A stretch of DNA of 64,000 bases from Hyphomicrobiales bacterium (GTDB taxonomy: Bacteria; Pseudomonadota; Alphaproteobacteria; Rhizobiales; Rhizobiaceae). Below, piece after piece: positions 1 to 8,362 of this stretch. A program made the translations under genes and the position numbers. The first letter of the stretch is position 1. Each line of letters begins with the position of its first letter. The DNA is taken from NCBI GenBank assembly GCA_900467685.1, contig UBQX01000005.1:140259-204258 (forward strand). Direction: 5' to 3'. The notes beneath the pieces were generated by a model. That model saw only the letters and a list, made by a program, of their open reading frames with translations. It had not been told where the DNA came from and made no database searches.

Positions 1-1
1 C

Positions 2-166
2 TGGGCGCCGCAGATGATTTCGATCGTGGAGTTCCCATCCCGGCAGGCCGCGAGCAGCTTCTACAACTCCGAGGCCTACCAGCAAACGATCGCTCTGCGC
101 CAGCGCGCCTCAAGGGGACGGGGCATCCTGGTGGACGGACTGCTGCCGGAAGGAACGACTACATGA
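2..166 (+). CDS. DUF1330 family protein, C-terminal part only
   Basis: Only the last 54 residues are in the window; the start lies upstream. The IVEFPSRQAA strand, the FYNSEAYQ segment and a conserved ILVDG near the C terminus are typical of the small DUF1330 proteins, which adopt a dimeric alpha/beta-barrel fold and have no established reaction. Its TGA shares bases with the ATG of the following livG (ATGA), so it is probably co-transcribed with the importer. The family call rests on a short fragment. Confidence 0.6.
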   Translation, partial: WAPQMISIVEFPSRQAASSFYNSEAYQQTIALRQRASRGRGILVDGLLPEGTTT

Positions 167-930
167 ATGCCCTGCCCCAAAGCGACTACATCATCGAGGC
201 AAGCGGTCTGAACAAGAGCTTTTTCGGATTTTCCGCGGTCAGCGACGTCAATTTGAAGATCAGACGCCACTCGATTCATGCGCTCATCGGCCCGAACGGG
301 GCCGGCAAGACGACGACCTTCAATCTCATCACCAAGTTTCTGGCACCTTCGTCGGGGACGATCCTGTTCAATGGCGAAGATATTACCCGGCTCAAACCGG
401 AACAGGTCGCGCGGCGAGGCGTCGTTCGCTCGTTCCAGATCTCCGCGGTCTATCCGCGAATGACCGTGCGGGAAAACATCCGCATCGCGCTTCAGCGGCC
501 GCTGGGGGTCGCCTACCGGTTCTGGCGCAGTGACAAGACTTTGCGCGTTCTGGACAACCGGGTCGATGAATTGCTGGATGAAGTGGGCCTGCTTTCCTAT
601 TCGGAAGAGCCCGCCACAGTTCTGTCCTATGGCCGCAAGCGGTCGCTGGAGATCGCAACGACGCTCGCCCTCGATCCGGAAATGCTGCTCCTCGACGAGC
701 CGACCTCGGGGCTCGGCCAGGAAGATGTGGAGCGCGTGGCGGGACTCATCCGCAAGGTCTCCGCAAATCGCACGATCCTGATGGTGGAGCACAATCTCTC
801 CGTGGTCGCCTCGCTCTCTGACACGATCACCGTGCTGGCCGCCGGGCGGGTTCTGGCAGAAGGAAATTACGAGACCGTGTCGACCGATCAACGGGTCATC
901 GACGCTTATATCGGAGGGACCGATGACTGA
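163..930 (+). CDS. livG: ABC transporter ATP-binding protein, LivG type (importer 1)
   Basis: 255-residue cytoplasmic ATPase of a branched-chain amino acid type (HAAT family) importer. Walker A GPNGAGKT lies at residues 43-50, the signature reads LSYGR (about 154-158, a LivG-style departure from LSGGQ), and Walker B LLLDEP is at about 175-180, followed by the H-loop VEHN. It overlaps the upstream DUF1330 stop (ATGA) and the downstream livF start by 8 bases, so it is in an operon. HAAT importers carry many substrates besides amino acids (aromatic acids, amides, ureas). Context suggests a steroid-related acid, which is inference. Confidence 0.93.
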   Translation: MNALPQSDYIIEASGLNKSFFGFSAVSDVNLKIRRHSIHALIGPNGAGKTTTFNLITKFLAPSSGTILFNGEDITRLKPEQVARRGVVRSFQISAVYPRMTVRENIRIALQRPLGVAYRFWRSDKTLRVLDNRVDELLDEVGLLSYSEEPATVLSYGRKRSLEIATTLALDPEMLLLDEPTSGLGQEDVERVAGLIRKVSANRTILMVEHNLSVVASLSDTITVLAAGRVLAEGNYETVSTDQRVIDAYIGGTDD

Positions 931-1639
931 GACCGCGACAACGCCCCTGCTCAAAATTCGGGATCTGGAAGGATGGTACGGGGAAAGCAAGGCACTGCAC
1001 GGCGTCAGCCTCACGCTCCGGAAGGGCGAGCTGCTGACACTGATCGGGCGCAATGGCGCGGGCAAGACCTCGACGCTGCGTGCCGTCATGGGCCTCATGC
1101 GCAAGCGGCGCGGGGGCATCTATTATGCTGGCCGCGATCTGTCGCAGACACCTCCTGAAATCGCCGCGCGTTCGGGGCTGGCCTATTGCCCGGAAGAGCG
1201 CGGCATTTTCGGCAGCCTGACCGTGGCCGAAAACCTCGTATTGCCACCGATCATCGCCGCGGGCGGAATGACGGACGCAGAATTGTTCGAGCTCTTCCCC
1301 AATCTGAAAGCCCGGCTGAGCAGCCCCGGAACAAAGCTGTCCGGCGGCGAACAGCAGATGCTCGCCATCGCCCGGATCTTGAGGACCGGGGCGACCACGC
1401 TGCTTCTTGATGAACCGACGGAGGGCCTGGCGCCTGTCATCGTCAAGCAGATCGGCGCCGTCATCGCCGCCCTCAAGACACGCGGCTACACGATCCTGCT
1501 GGTTGAGCAGAATTTCCGCTTTGCAGCAAAGATCGCCGACCGCTTCTGCGTCGTCGAACACGGCCGCGTCGTCGAGAGCATCGACCGTGGCGACATTGCC
1601 GCCAACGAGCGGAAAATTCAGTCTTATCTTGGAGTCTAG
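923..1639 (+). CDS. livF: ABC transporter ATP-binding protein, LivF type (importer 1)
   Basis: 238-residue second ATPase of importer 1. Walker A GRNGAGKT is at residues 42-49, signature LSGGEQQ at about 139-145 and Walker B LLLDEP at about 160-165 with the LivF-typical TEGLAP following. It pairs with LivG to drive the fused permease encoded 3 bases downstream. The cognate binding protein is probably the one at 10140-11357, which stands apart from the other importer genes but on the same strand. Confidence 0.93.
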   Translation: MTETATTPLLKIRDLEGWYGESKALHGVSLTLRKGELLTLIGRNGAGKTSTLRAVMGLMRKRRGGIYYAGRDLSQTPPEIAARSGLAYCPEERGIFGSLTVAENLVLPPIIAAGGMTDAELFELFPNLKARLSSPGTKLSGGEQQMLAIARILRTGATTLLLDEPTEGLAPVIVKQIGAVIAALKTRGYTILLVEQNFRFAAKIADRFCVVEHGRVVESIDRGDIAANERKIQSYLGV

Positions 1640-1642
1640 ACG

Positions 1643-3589
1643 ATGGTTTCGATCTTCGGCGTTCCATCCGTCCTGTTGTATGGCCAGCTTCTCGTCGGCC
1701 TCATCAACGGCTCGTTCTATGCGATGATGAGCCTCGGCGTCGCCATCATTTTCGGCATGCTCAGGATAGGGAATTTCGTACATGGCGCGCAATACATGCT
1801 GGGGGCCTTCGGCGCCTGGTATCTGCTGCACCTGCCGGAAATCTTTCCGGGGCTCGGCCTGCCGGCCTTGAACTACTGGTGGGCGCTGATCCTGGTGCCG
1901 CTCCTGGTCGGCCTGATCGGTGCGCTGATGGAGCGCATCTTCATCCGAAGGGTTTACGACCTCGACCACGCCTATGGCCTTCTGCTGACTGTCGGGCTTG
2001 CCATGCTGATCGAGGGTCTCTTCAACGTCCGTTATGGCTCGGCGGGGCAACAATACGATGTGCCGCAATCGCTGCAGGGCGCGATCAATCTCGGCTTCAT
2101 GTATCTGCCGATCTACCGTGGCTGGGTGATCGCGATGGCTCTGCTGACGTGCCTTGCCACATGGTATCTGATCGAACGTACCAAGCTCGGCTCCTATCTA
2201 CGTGCCGCGACGGAGAACCCCGATCTTCTGCGTGCGTTCGGCATCAACGTCCCGCGCATGCTGATGCTCACTTATGCCTTCGGCGTAGGTCTGGCAGGCC
2301 TTGCCGGCGTCATGGCGGCGCCGATCTATCAGGTTGGCCCGCAGATGGGGCAATCGATCGTCATCACCACCTTCGCAGTGGTCGTCATCGGCGGCATGGG
2401 GTCGATCTTCGGCGCCATCGTCAGCGGCCTGATGATGGGCGTCATCGAAGGCCTCACCAAGGTCTTCTATCCGCAGGCGTCGAGCACCATCATCTTCGTG
2501 ATCATGGCCATCGTCCTGGTTCTGCGCCCGGCAGGCCTCTTCGGTCGCGACACACAGGCGCATTCCATAGCCGATGTCTCGTCCGGTCGGGCCGACAGCA
2601 TCCTGGAGAACGGCCGGCTCTGGTTCGTGCTCATGCTCGGCATCGGCCTTGCCCTGCCGTTCCTGATGTTCCCGATCCTGGCCATGAAGATCCTGATCAT
2701 GGCGATCTTCGCCATGGGCTACAACATCATCTTCGGCTATGGCGGGTTGCTGGCGTTCGGACACGCCGCCTTTTTCGGCACGGCCTCCTATATCGCGGCG
2801 CAGATGGCGGCGGTCTGGGGTGTTCCACCGGAGCTCTGCCTGCTGGCGGGCGTTGCCGGATCGAGCGTGCTCGGCCTGCTGTTCGGTTGGCTGGCGATCC
2901 GCCGGCAGGGCCTCTATTTCGCGATGATCACGCTGGCGCTGGCGCAGATCGTCTACTTCTACGCCGTGCAGGCCAGCTGGACCCATGGCGAAGATGGCAT
3001 TCAATCCGTGCCGCGCGGCGTGTTCCTCGGGATGATCGATCTTTCGCGTCCGCTCGGCATGTACTTCACGACCCTCGCCTTCTTCCTGACGGCCTTCGTC
3101 TTCGTCTACCGCGTGGTTCATTCGCCCTTCGGTCAGACCTTGAAATCGATCCGCGAGAGCGAGCAGCGATCCGTGTCGCTGGGTTACTCGGTGAACGACT
3201 TCAAGCTGATCGCATTCGTGCTATCGGCGGCGCTGGCGGGTCTGGCAGGCGGACTGAATGCCATCGTGTTTCAGATCGCCTCCCTCTCGGACGTCTATTT
3301 CATGAACTCGGCCAATGCGCTGCTGATGACGCTCATCGGTGGCGTGGGAACCTTGCTCGGCCCGATCGTCGGCGCGGCAGTCCTCGTCACGCTTGAAACG
3401 AGGCTTGCGACCTTCGGCTCCTGGGTCGTGGTCATGCAGGGATTGATCTTTGTTCTCTGCGTCCTCTTCCTGCGCAAGGGCATCATCGGAACGCTGCAGG
3501 AATATGCATCCAACCGCAGGATCCGGCGCAATCTCGAGGGACAGGCGGAACCGCACCCGAGAGGCAAGCCAGCGGAGATCGCGTCATGA
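1643..3589 (+). CDS. Fused LivH-LivM permease (importer 1)
   Basis: 648-residue membrane protein in which the two permease subunits that are normally separate are one polypeptide. Residues about 1-300 are LivH-like (GQLLVGLINGSFYAMMSLG near the start, ending in the RPAGLFGR motif). A short hydrophilic linker of about 25 residues follows. Residues about 325-630 are LivM-like, with the GYGGLLAFGHAAFFG motif and the HSPFGQTLKSIRESE coupling-helix region. Multiple hydrophobic segments are obvious. The third importer (57941-61321) keeps LivH and LivM separate, so the fusion is specific to this system. It overlaps the next SDR start by 4 bases (ATGA). Confidence 0.92.
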   Translation: MVSIFGVPSVLLYGQLLVGLINGSFYAMMSLGVAIIFGMLRIGNFVHGAQYMLGAFGAWYLLHLPEIFPGLGLPALNYWWALILVPLLVGLIGALMERIFIRRVYDLDHAYGLLLTVGLAMLIEGLFNVRYGSAGQQYDVPQSLQGAINLGFMYLPIYRGWVIAMALLTCLATWYLIERTKLGSYLRAATENPDLLRAFGINVPRMLMLTYAFGVGLAGLAGVMAAPIYQVGPQMGQSIVITTFAVVVIGGMGSIFGAIVSGLMMGVIEGLTKVFYPQASSTIIFVIMAIVLVLRPAGLFGRDTQAHSIADVSSGRADSILENGRLWFVLMLGIGLALPFLMFPILAMKILIMAIFAMGYNIIFGYGGLLAFGHAAFFGTASYIAAQMAAVWGVPPELCLLAGVAGSSVLGLLFGWLAIRRQGLYFAMITLALAQIVYFYAVQASWTHGEDGIQSVPRGVFLGMIDLSRPLGMYFTTLAFFLTAFVFVYRVVHSPFGQTLKSIRESEQRSVSLGYSVNDFKLIAFVLSAALAGLAGGLNAIVFQIASLSDVYFMNSANALLMTLIGGVGTLLGPIVGAAVLVTLETRLATFGSWVVVMQGLIFVLCVLFLRKGIIGTLQEYASNRRIRRNLEGQAEPHPRGKPAEIAS

Positions 3590-4341
3590 CCAAGCCGCTT
3601 GCAATCGTCATCGGCATGGGACCCGGCCTCGGCCAGGCGCTCGTGCGCAAGTTCGCCTCGAACGGCTTTGCCGTCGCCTTCACAGGGCGTCGCAAGGATG
3701 CGATCGAGAAGCATGAACAGGCGTTACGCGGCATGGGGCTCGAGGTTTCGGGTTTTGCCGGCGATGCGGGCGATCCGGCCGCCATGGACGAAATCCATCG
3801 CCAGATCGCCGACCGGCACGGGCATGCGGACGTCCTTCTCTACAACGCAGCCATCATCGAGCCCGCCCGCTTCGTCACGCCTTCGGGACTTCGCGAGGCG
3901 AAATACGGCACGGCCGACGGCTGGGCCGCGCATGGCGAGCCTGCCGATTTCGACTATGTTGTGAACGCCTTCAAGACGAACGTTGCCGGCGCCCATCACG
4001 CGGCCCTGAAGGTCACACCGTCCATGATCGAGCGCGGGCGGGGCACGGTCCTCCTGACAGGCGGTGTCCTGGCCTTCGGCCCCTGGATCGAGTGGGGCGT
4101 CACTTCGCTCGGCAAGGCGGCGCTCCGCAGTCTCGGACATTCGCTTCACAAGGAGCTGATCGGACACGGCATTCAGGTGACGACGGTCGCCATTCACGGC
4201 ACGATGCAGGCCGGCACACCCTACGACCATGACCTCGTGGCCCAAGCCTATCTCGATCTCCACAACCGCCCCCAGGTCGAATGGGAACCGGACTATCATT
4301 TCAATGTCGAGGAAGAGCTAGCAGGCGACCCCGATGCATGA
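3586..4341 (+). CDS. Atypical short-chain dehydrogenase/reductase lacking the catalytic Tyr
   Basis: 251 residues with an SDR-like Rossmann start (GMGPGLGQAL instead of TGxxxGxG) and a YNAA segment matching the NNAG motif. The segment that should carry YxxxK reads GVTSLGK: the lysine is present but the tyrosine position is Thr. The expected Ser strand reads TVLLTGG. Some classical-SDR subgroups are known to combine a degenerate glycine motif with a missing active-site Tyr, so it may be a true divergent subgroup and not a decayed gene. It overlaps the permease stop and the next SDR start, so it is part of the operon. Substrate unknown. Confidence 0.8.
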   Translation: MTKPLAIVIGMGPGLGQALVRKFASNGFAVAFTGRRKDAIEKHEQALRGMGLEVSGFAGDAGDPAAMDEIHRQIADRHGHADVLLYNAAIIEPARFVTPSGLREAKYGTADGWAAHGEPADFDYVVNAFKTNVAGAHHAALKVTPSMIERGRGTVLLTGGVLAFGPWIEWGVTSLGKAALRSLGHSLHKELIGHGIQVTTVAIHGTMQAGTPYDHDLVAQAYLDLHNRPQVEWEPDYHFNVEEELAGDPDA

Positions 4342-5143
4342 CCGGGCCAGTCCCCATTTCAACCTCGACGGCCGCACCGCGCTGGTGACCGGCGGCGCAA
4401 GCGGCATCGGGGCGGCCGCCGCAAGGCTGCTTCACGAGCTTGGAGCCAAGGTCGTTATTGCCGATATCAATGCACAAGCCGCCGAGGCCGCGCTGGAAGA
4501 GACCGGGGCCGCGCTTCATGTCACCGGCGATGTCGCTGACGCGGAGTCCGTCGAGCGTATGGTGGACGAGATTCACGCCCGGCTGGGCCGCATCGATCTC
4601 GTTTTCAACTCGGCCGGGATTGGCGACGATCTTCTGCCTGTCCACTCCCAGGAACCGGCGCGTTGGCAGCGGGTGGTCGATGTCAACCTGCGGGGCACAT
4701 ATCTCGTCTGCCGTGCCGCCGGGCGGGAAATGCTGGAGCGCGGATCGGGCTCCATTGTCAACGTCTCGTCGATCGTCGGCCTCGGCGCCTTTCCCGGCCG
4801 CTCGGCCTATGGTGTTGCAAAGGCTGGGGTCATCCATCTGACAAAGACGCTGGCCTGCGAATGGGGCCCAAGAGGGGTGCGGGTCAACTGCATTGCGCCC
4901 GCCTATACAAAAACGCCCATGGTGCGGTCGCTTCTGGAGCGAAAGATTTTCGATCCCGCGACGATCGAACGGCGAACGCCGCTTGGCCGGCTGGCGGAGC
5001 AGGAGGAAATGGCGCGTGCAGCGGCATTCCTCCTGTCCGATTGGGCAAGTTACATTACGGGCGCGGTGCTTCCGGTCGATGGGGGCTGGAGCGCCTATGG
5101 GGCGGCCGGCGACGTCGACAAGGGACCGCCCGTCCAAGTCTAG
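4334..5143 (+). CDS. Short-chain dehydrogenase/reductase
   Basis: 269-residue classical SDR using NAD(P). It has TGGASGIG at about residues 19-26, NSAG in place of NNAG, the catalytic Ser in NVSSIVG and Tyr-Lys in YGVAK, and ends in the usual ITGAVLPVDGGWS. It is the last gene of the importer 1 operon, overlapping the previous SDR by 8 bases. In this island a hydroxysteroid or hydroxyacyl-CoA substrate is plausible, but sequence alone does not settle it. Confidence 0.9.
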   Translation: MHDRASPHFNLDGRTALVTGGASGIGAAAARLLHELGAKVVIADINAQAAEAALEETGAALHVTGDVADAESVERMVDEIHARLGRIDLVFNSAGIGDDLLPVHSQEPARWQRVVDVNLRGTYLVCRAAGREMLERGSGSIVNVSSIVGLGAFPGRSAYGVAKAGVIHLTKTLACEWGPRGVRVNCIAPAYTKTPMVRSLLERKIFDPATIERRTPLGRLAEQEEMARAAAFLLSDWASYITGAVLPVDGGWSAYGAAGDVDKGPPVQV

Positions 5144-5145
5144 CC

Positions 5146-5187
5146 AATTCCAGCGAGAGCGCAGACGGTTTCGCGTCCGAAATTGCG
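5146..5187. repeat. Rhizobial-type intergenic palindromic repeat, copy 1
   Basis: A 42-bp element starting AATTCCAGCG and ending in AATTGCG, directly after the stop of the SDR at 4334-5143. Its reverse complement aligns almost end to end with the element at 11372-11414, sharing the CGCAATT end and the CGCTGGAATT end. Such elements are commonly found between genes in rhizobial genomes. It sits between convergent genes and could affect termination or mRNA stability, which is inference. Confidence 0.6.
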
Positions 5188-5213
5188 CAAGGGCAAAGGG
5201 CCCTGGAACAGAC

Positions 5214-6746
5214 TCAGCCTCTGAATTTGTCGAGGGTTCCATCCTTCAGCGCCACAACCAGTTCGCGCTTGCGGATCTTGGCCGCCTCGATGGGCATCCG
5301 TTCGATGAATTCAAACCGCCGGGGAACCTTGTAGGCAGCCAGATGCTCCCGGCAATAGGCGGCAAGCTCGTCGGCCGTCGCAGTGCTCCCGTCCGCCGGA
5401 ACGATGACGGCCACGGGAACTTCACCCTTGGCTTCGTCCGGAATGCCGACCACAGCACACATCGCAATGGCTGCATGCTTGTAGAGCAATGTCTCGATTT
5501 CCAACGGATAGATATTGTGTCCGCCGGCGATGATGACGTCCTTCTTGCGGTCGACGATGAAGACATACCCGTCCTCGTCGACATAACCAAGGTCGCCTGA
5601 CCGCCAGCCGTCGGGACCGAACGCCTCGGCAGTCGCCTCGTCGTCCTCCCAGTAGCCCGCAGCGACACAATCGCCCCCGATGATGATCTCGCCGATCTCG
5701 CCGGTTGGCACTTCATGGCCATCGTCATCAACGACGGTCACCCGCGAACTTCCGACCGGCAAGCCTGCGGCGCCGCGCTTGCGAACCCCGAGTGTCGGTT
5801 CCATGACGTTCTGGCCGCAGGTCTCGGTGGCCCCGTAGACCTGCGTGACGCGCGCACCGCTCAAGCTCTCGAACCGTTCGATGACAGGTTGCGGCACCGG
5901 CGACCCGCCGGTCGTACAGACCCGCAACGAGGTCAGGTCGTGTATTTGGGGGTCGATCTCGTTGACGATATAGACATACATGGTCGGCGTGCCGCCGAAA
6001 TAGGTCGCCTTGTATCGGGCGATATCGGCAAGGACCCGCGCGGTGTTCCAGCGTTCATGCAGGACAATCGTGCCGCCGCCATAGAGACACAGGTTGAGCG
6101 TCACGTTGAGCCCGAAATTGGTGAAGAGCGGAACGGCGCAGACATAGACTTCCCGTCCGAAGCGGTTGCGATGTGACACCATCATGTCACGCAAAGTGGA
6201 CGCAATACTGAAATGCGGCTGGGCGATGCCTTTGGATTTGCCGGTGGTGCCAGAGGAAAAGAAAAGGCAGGCAATGTCGCGAGGGTCGCAGACATGATCG
6301 TCGAATATCTCGGGCTGTGCATCCATCAGGGACGTCAGGTCTTCCTGCCCTCCCCCGCCCGCGACAAGGCAATGGGCGAGATCTGAAAATTCGCTGCGGA
6401 TTTGCTGGAAATACGGCCAGGTTTCCGTGTCTGCGATCAGTGCCCTGAAATCCGCCTTCGCAACGATGCTGCGCAACTCCTCATGGCGCAACATGGCGCT
6501 GACCGGCGCAGGAACCGCGCCCAGCCTTTGACAGGCCCAAAAGGCTATGGCCATCATCGGCGTGCTGGGAAGGTAAAGTGCCACGCGGTCGCCAGGTTTC
6601 AGACCCCTCGCCTGCAACACATGCGCCAGCTGCGCCGTTCGCGCCGAAAATTGCGCGTAGGTCAGGGTCTCGGTGTCCGTGACGATGAAGGGACGATCTG
6701 GCAGCAGCCGGCTGTTGCGAGCAAGAATCTGCGAAAGGTATTCCAT
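5214..6746 (-). CDS. Acyl-CoA synthetase (AMP-forming, ANL superfamily)
   Basis: 510-residue adenylate-forming CoA ligase. The ATP loop reads SSGTTGKSKG, followed by YGATE, GWRSGDLG and DRKKD, with a C-terminal AAKIRK segment carrying the expected catalytic Lys. The frame stays open to 6899, but family similarity begins at MEYLSQIL. Start 6746 is preceded by GGGGA at a suitable distance; an ATG two codons upstream (6752) is an alternative. It would activate a carboxylic acid to its CoA thioester. It differs from the FadD3-like ligase at 41013, so a side-chain or ring-derived acid is possible. Operator S1 lies upstream. Confidence 0.88.
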   Translation of the reverse strand: MEYLSQILARNSRLLPDRPFIVTDTETLTYAQFSARTAQLAHVLQARGLKPGDRVALYLPSTPMMAIAFWACQRLGAVPAPVSAMLRHEELRSIVAKADFRALIADTETWPYFQQIRSEFSDLAHCLVAGGGGQEDLTSLMDAQPEIFDDHVCDPRDIACLFFSSGTTGKSKGIAQPHFSIASTLRDMMVSHRNRFGREVYVCAVPLFTNFGLNVTLNLCLYGGGTIVLHERWNTARVLADIARYKATYFGGTPTMYVYIVNEIDPQIHDLTSLRVCTTGGSPVPQPVIERFESLSGARVTQVYGATETCGQNVMEPTLGVRKRGAAGLPVGSSRVTVVDDDGHEVPTGEIGEIIIGGDCVAAGYWEDDEATAEAFGPDGWRSGDLGYVDEDGYVFIVDRKKDVIIAGGHNIYPLEIETLLYKHAAIAMCAVVGIPDEAKGEVPVAVIVPADGSTATADELAAYCREHLAAYKVPRRFEFIERMPIEAAKIRKRELVVALKDGTLDKFRG

Positions 6747-6875
6747 CGGCATTTCCCCGGTCGGCCCGATAAACAGGGCCGAGATTGAAATCAGGCCCAA
6801 TAGCAAGACTTGCAGCGCAACGCATGCTCCGCCCGCTCGCCTCAGCCGGAAACCATCATCCACGGCCCGGCCGCA

Positions 6876-6895
6876 CATCGTCTGAACGGAGTAAG
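6876..6895 (-). promoter_or_regulatory. Palindromic operator S1
   Basis: CATCGTCTGAACGGAGTAAG, a close match to the 20-bp inverted repeat shared by the operons of this window. Taken for the leftward acyl-CoA synthetase, the proximal edge is about 125-130 bp from the start codon. Together with S2 it forms a divergent pair whose centres are 32 bp apart, about three helical turns. Confidence 0.65.
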
Positions 6896-6907
6896 GCACA
6901 ATGGCTT

Positions 6908-6927
6908 TCTAATCCAAGCAGACGATG
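6908..6927 (+). promoter_or_regulatory. Palindromic operator S2
   Basis: TCTAATCCAAGCAGACGATG, with a strong GACGATG half facing the rightward gene at 6990 (62 bp away) and a weaker left half. It belongs to the same operator family as S1 but lies in the opposite orientation. Confidence 0.55.
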
Positions 6928-6989
6928 CGCCCAGCCATGGTCGGGGGAAACTCGGGCCTTGATGACGCATTCGGGACAGGGATCAACAC

Positions 6990-7901
6990 GTGAAGATACT
7001 CATAGTGGGCGGCACCGGAATGATCGGCGGGCATGCCGCCGAGATGCTGTCGCGCCACGGCCACGAGGTCGTGCTGGGTGCGCGCAAGCCGCCAAGGCAG
7101 GAAACGCCGCTGACCCGGTTCGCCGTTCTGACCGGCGACTATGCGACAGGCGGTTTCACACCGCACGAGCTTGAACCGTTCGATGCGGTCGTCTTTGCCG
7201 CCGGCAACGATATCCGCCATATTCGGCACGACGCGGATCGAGAGGAATTCTGGCGCACGACGCAGATAGACGGCGTTCCGAATTTCGTGCGCCGCGCCAA
7301 ACAGGCAGGTGTCCGCCGCGTGGTGCAGATCGGCAGCTATTACCACCAGGTAATGCCGCATCTTGCGGAGACGAACGATTACGTCCGCGCCCGCAAGCTT
7401 GCCGACGACGGCGCGCGCGCATTGGCGGACAAGGATTTCAACGTTTCAACGCTCAACCCGCCTTCCATCGTCGGCGCCCTGCCCGGCGTGCCGGCTTGGC
7501 GTTACGAGACACTCGTGGCATGGGCGCGCGGCGAAAGGCCGGACATTCCCGACTTTGCGCCGGCCGGTGGCACGAATTACATGTCGGTGCGATCGCTCTC
7601 CGAGGCGATTGCCGGTGCTCTTGAAAACGCAGAACCGGGCAAGGCTTACCTGATCGGCGATCAGAACCTTCGCTTCAACGCGTTTTTCCAGATGATCTTC
7701 GATGCAGTCGGCTCTTCCCGGCGTGTCGAGGAACGCGACGAGGAACACCCCCTGCTACCGGATGCCTTCATCGTGCCCGGGCGTGGCAATGTTCTCGCCT
7801 ATGAGCCTGACCCGCAAGAGACTGCCCTTCTGAGATATACGCGCAACGATGTCGTTCGTGCGGTTCGCGAGGTTGTCGCCACTGTGGAGGTTTCCCGATG
7901 A
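6990..7901 (+). CDS. NAD(P)-dependent epimerase/dehydratase-like (extended SDR) protein
   Basis: 303 residues starting at GTG, with an AGGG ribosome-binding site just upstream. The N terminus MKILIVGGTGMIGGHA is the GxxGxxG Rossmann motif of extended or atypical SDRs. A YYHQV stretch falls near the expected catalytic Tyr, but no clear YxxxK can be read, so it may be a reductase-like or non-catalytic member. It heads an operon: the next gene overlaps its stop by 4 bases (ATGA). Its role in steroid breakdown is unknown. Confidence 0.82.
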   Translation: MKILIVGGTGMIGGHAAEMLSRHGHEVVLGARKPPRQETPLTRFAVLTGDYATGGFTPHELEPFDAVVFAAGNDIRHIRHDADREEFWRTTQIDGVPNFVRRAKQAGVRRVVQIGSYYHQVMPHLAETNDYVRARKLADDGARALADKDFNVSTLNPPSIVGALPGVPAWRYETLVAWARGERPDIPDFAPAGGTNYMSVRSLSEAIAGALENAEPGKAYLIGDQNLRFNAFFQMIFDAVGSSRRVEERDEEHPLLPDAFIVPGRGNVLAYEPDPQETALLRYTRNDVVRAVREVVATVEVSR

Positions 7902-8362
7902 CCTCCCCTGAGGACCTCCTTGCTGCCTTCGAGATACGGCTCGTGGCCGAGCGCTATGCCATGGCGGTCGATCGCGGCGACGGACAACTGTTCGCCGACC
8001 AATTTACCCCCGACGGCGAGCTTTCAGCCCCGCGCGGTCATTTCAAGGGGCGTGACCAGCTCATGACCGTGCCGGCCATGATGAAAGATCTCTATGACCG
8101 AACGCATCATGGCGTCACGGGAATGGTGCCGGAGTTTTCCGGCAAAGACGCATCGGCGCAGACTTACACCTACGCCCGGCACTACTATCGCACTGCCGAC
8201 AATCTTGAATACTGCTACGAGATTACGGTCCGCTACGACGACCATTTCAGGCGGATAGACGAAGGCTGGAGGCTTTCGAGCCGCAAGCTCGTGCTGATCG
8301 GCGACACCACGATCCGCACGGGGCGGCTGCATGCATCGGTGCAGGGAGGGCGGCAGAGATGA
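7898..8362 (+). CDS. NTF2/SnoaL-fold protein (dehydratase or isomerase candidate)
   Basis: 154-residue NTF2-like protein. The first helix has RYAMAVDRGD (Tyr then Asp, the spacing seen in SnoaL-type enzymes), with THHGV in the middle of the fold supplying a candidate catalytic His and YHRTADN-like strands after it. The fold includes ketosteroid isomerase and bile-acid dehydratases such as BaiE. It overlaps its neighbours on both sides by 4 bases, so translation is coupled to the epimerase-like gene and to the SDR. Dehydratase or isomerase activity is inference from fold and context. Confidence 0.8.
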   Translation: MTSPEDLLAAFEIRLVAERYAMAVDRGDGQLFADQFTPDGELSAPRGHFKGRDQLMTVPAMMKDLYDRTHHGVTGMVPEFSGKDASAQTYTYARHYYRTADNLEYCYEITVRYDDHFRRIDEGWRLSSRKLVLIGDTTIRTGRLHASVQGGRQR

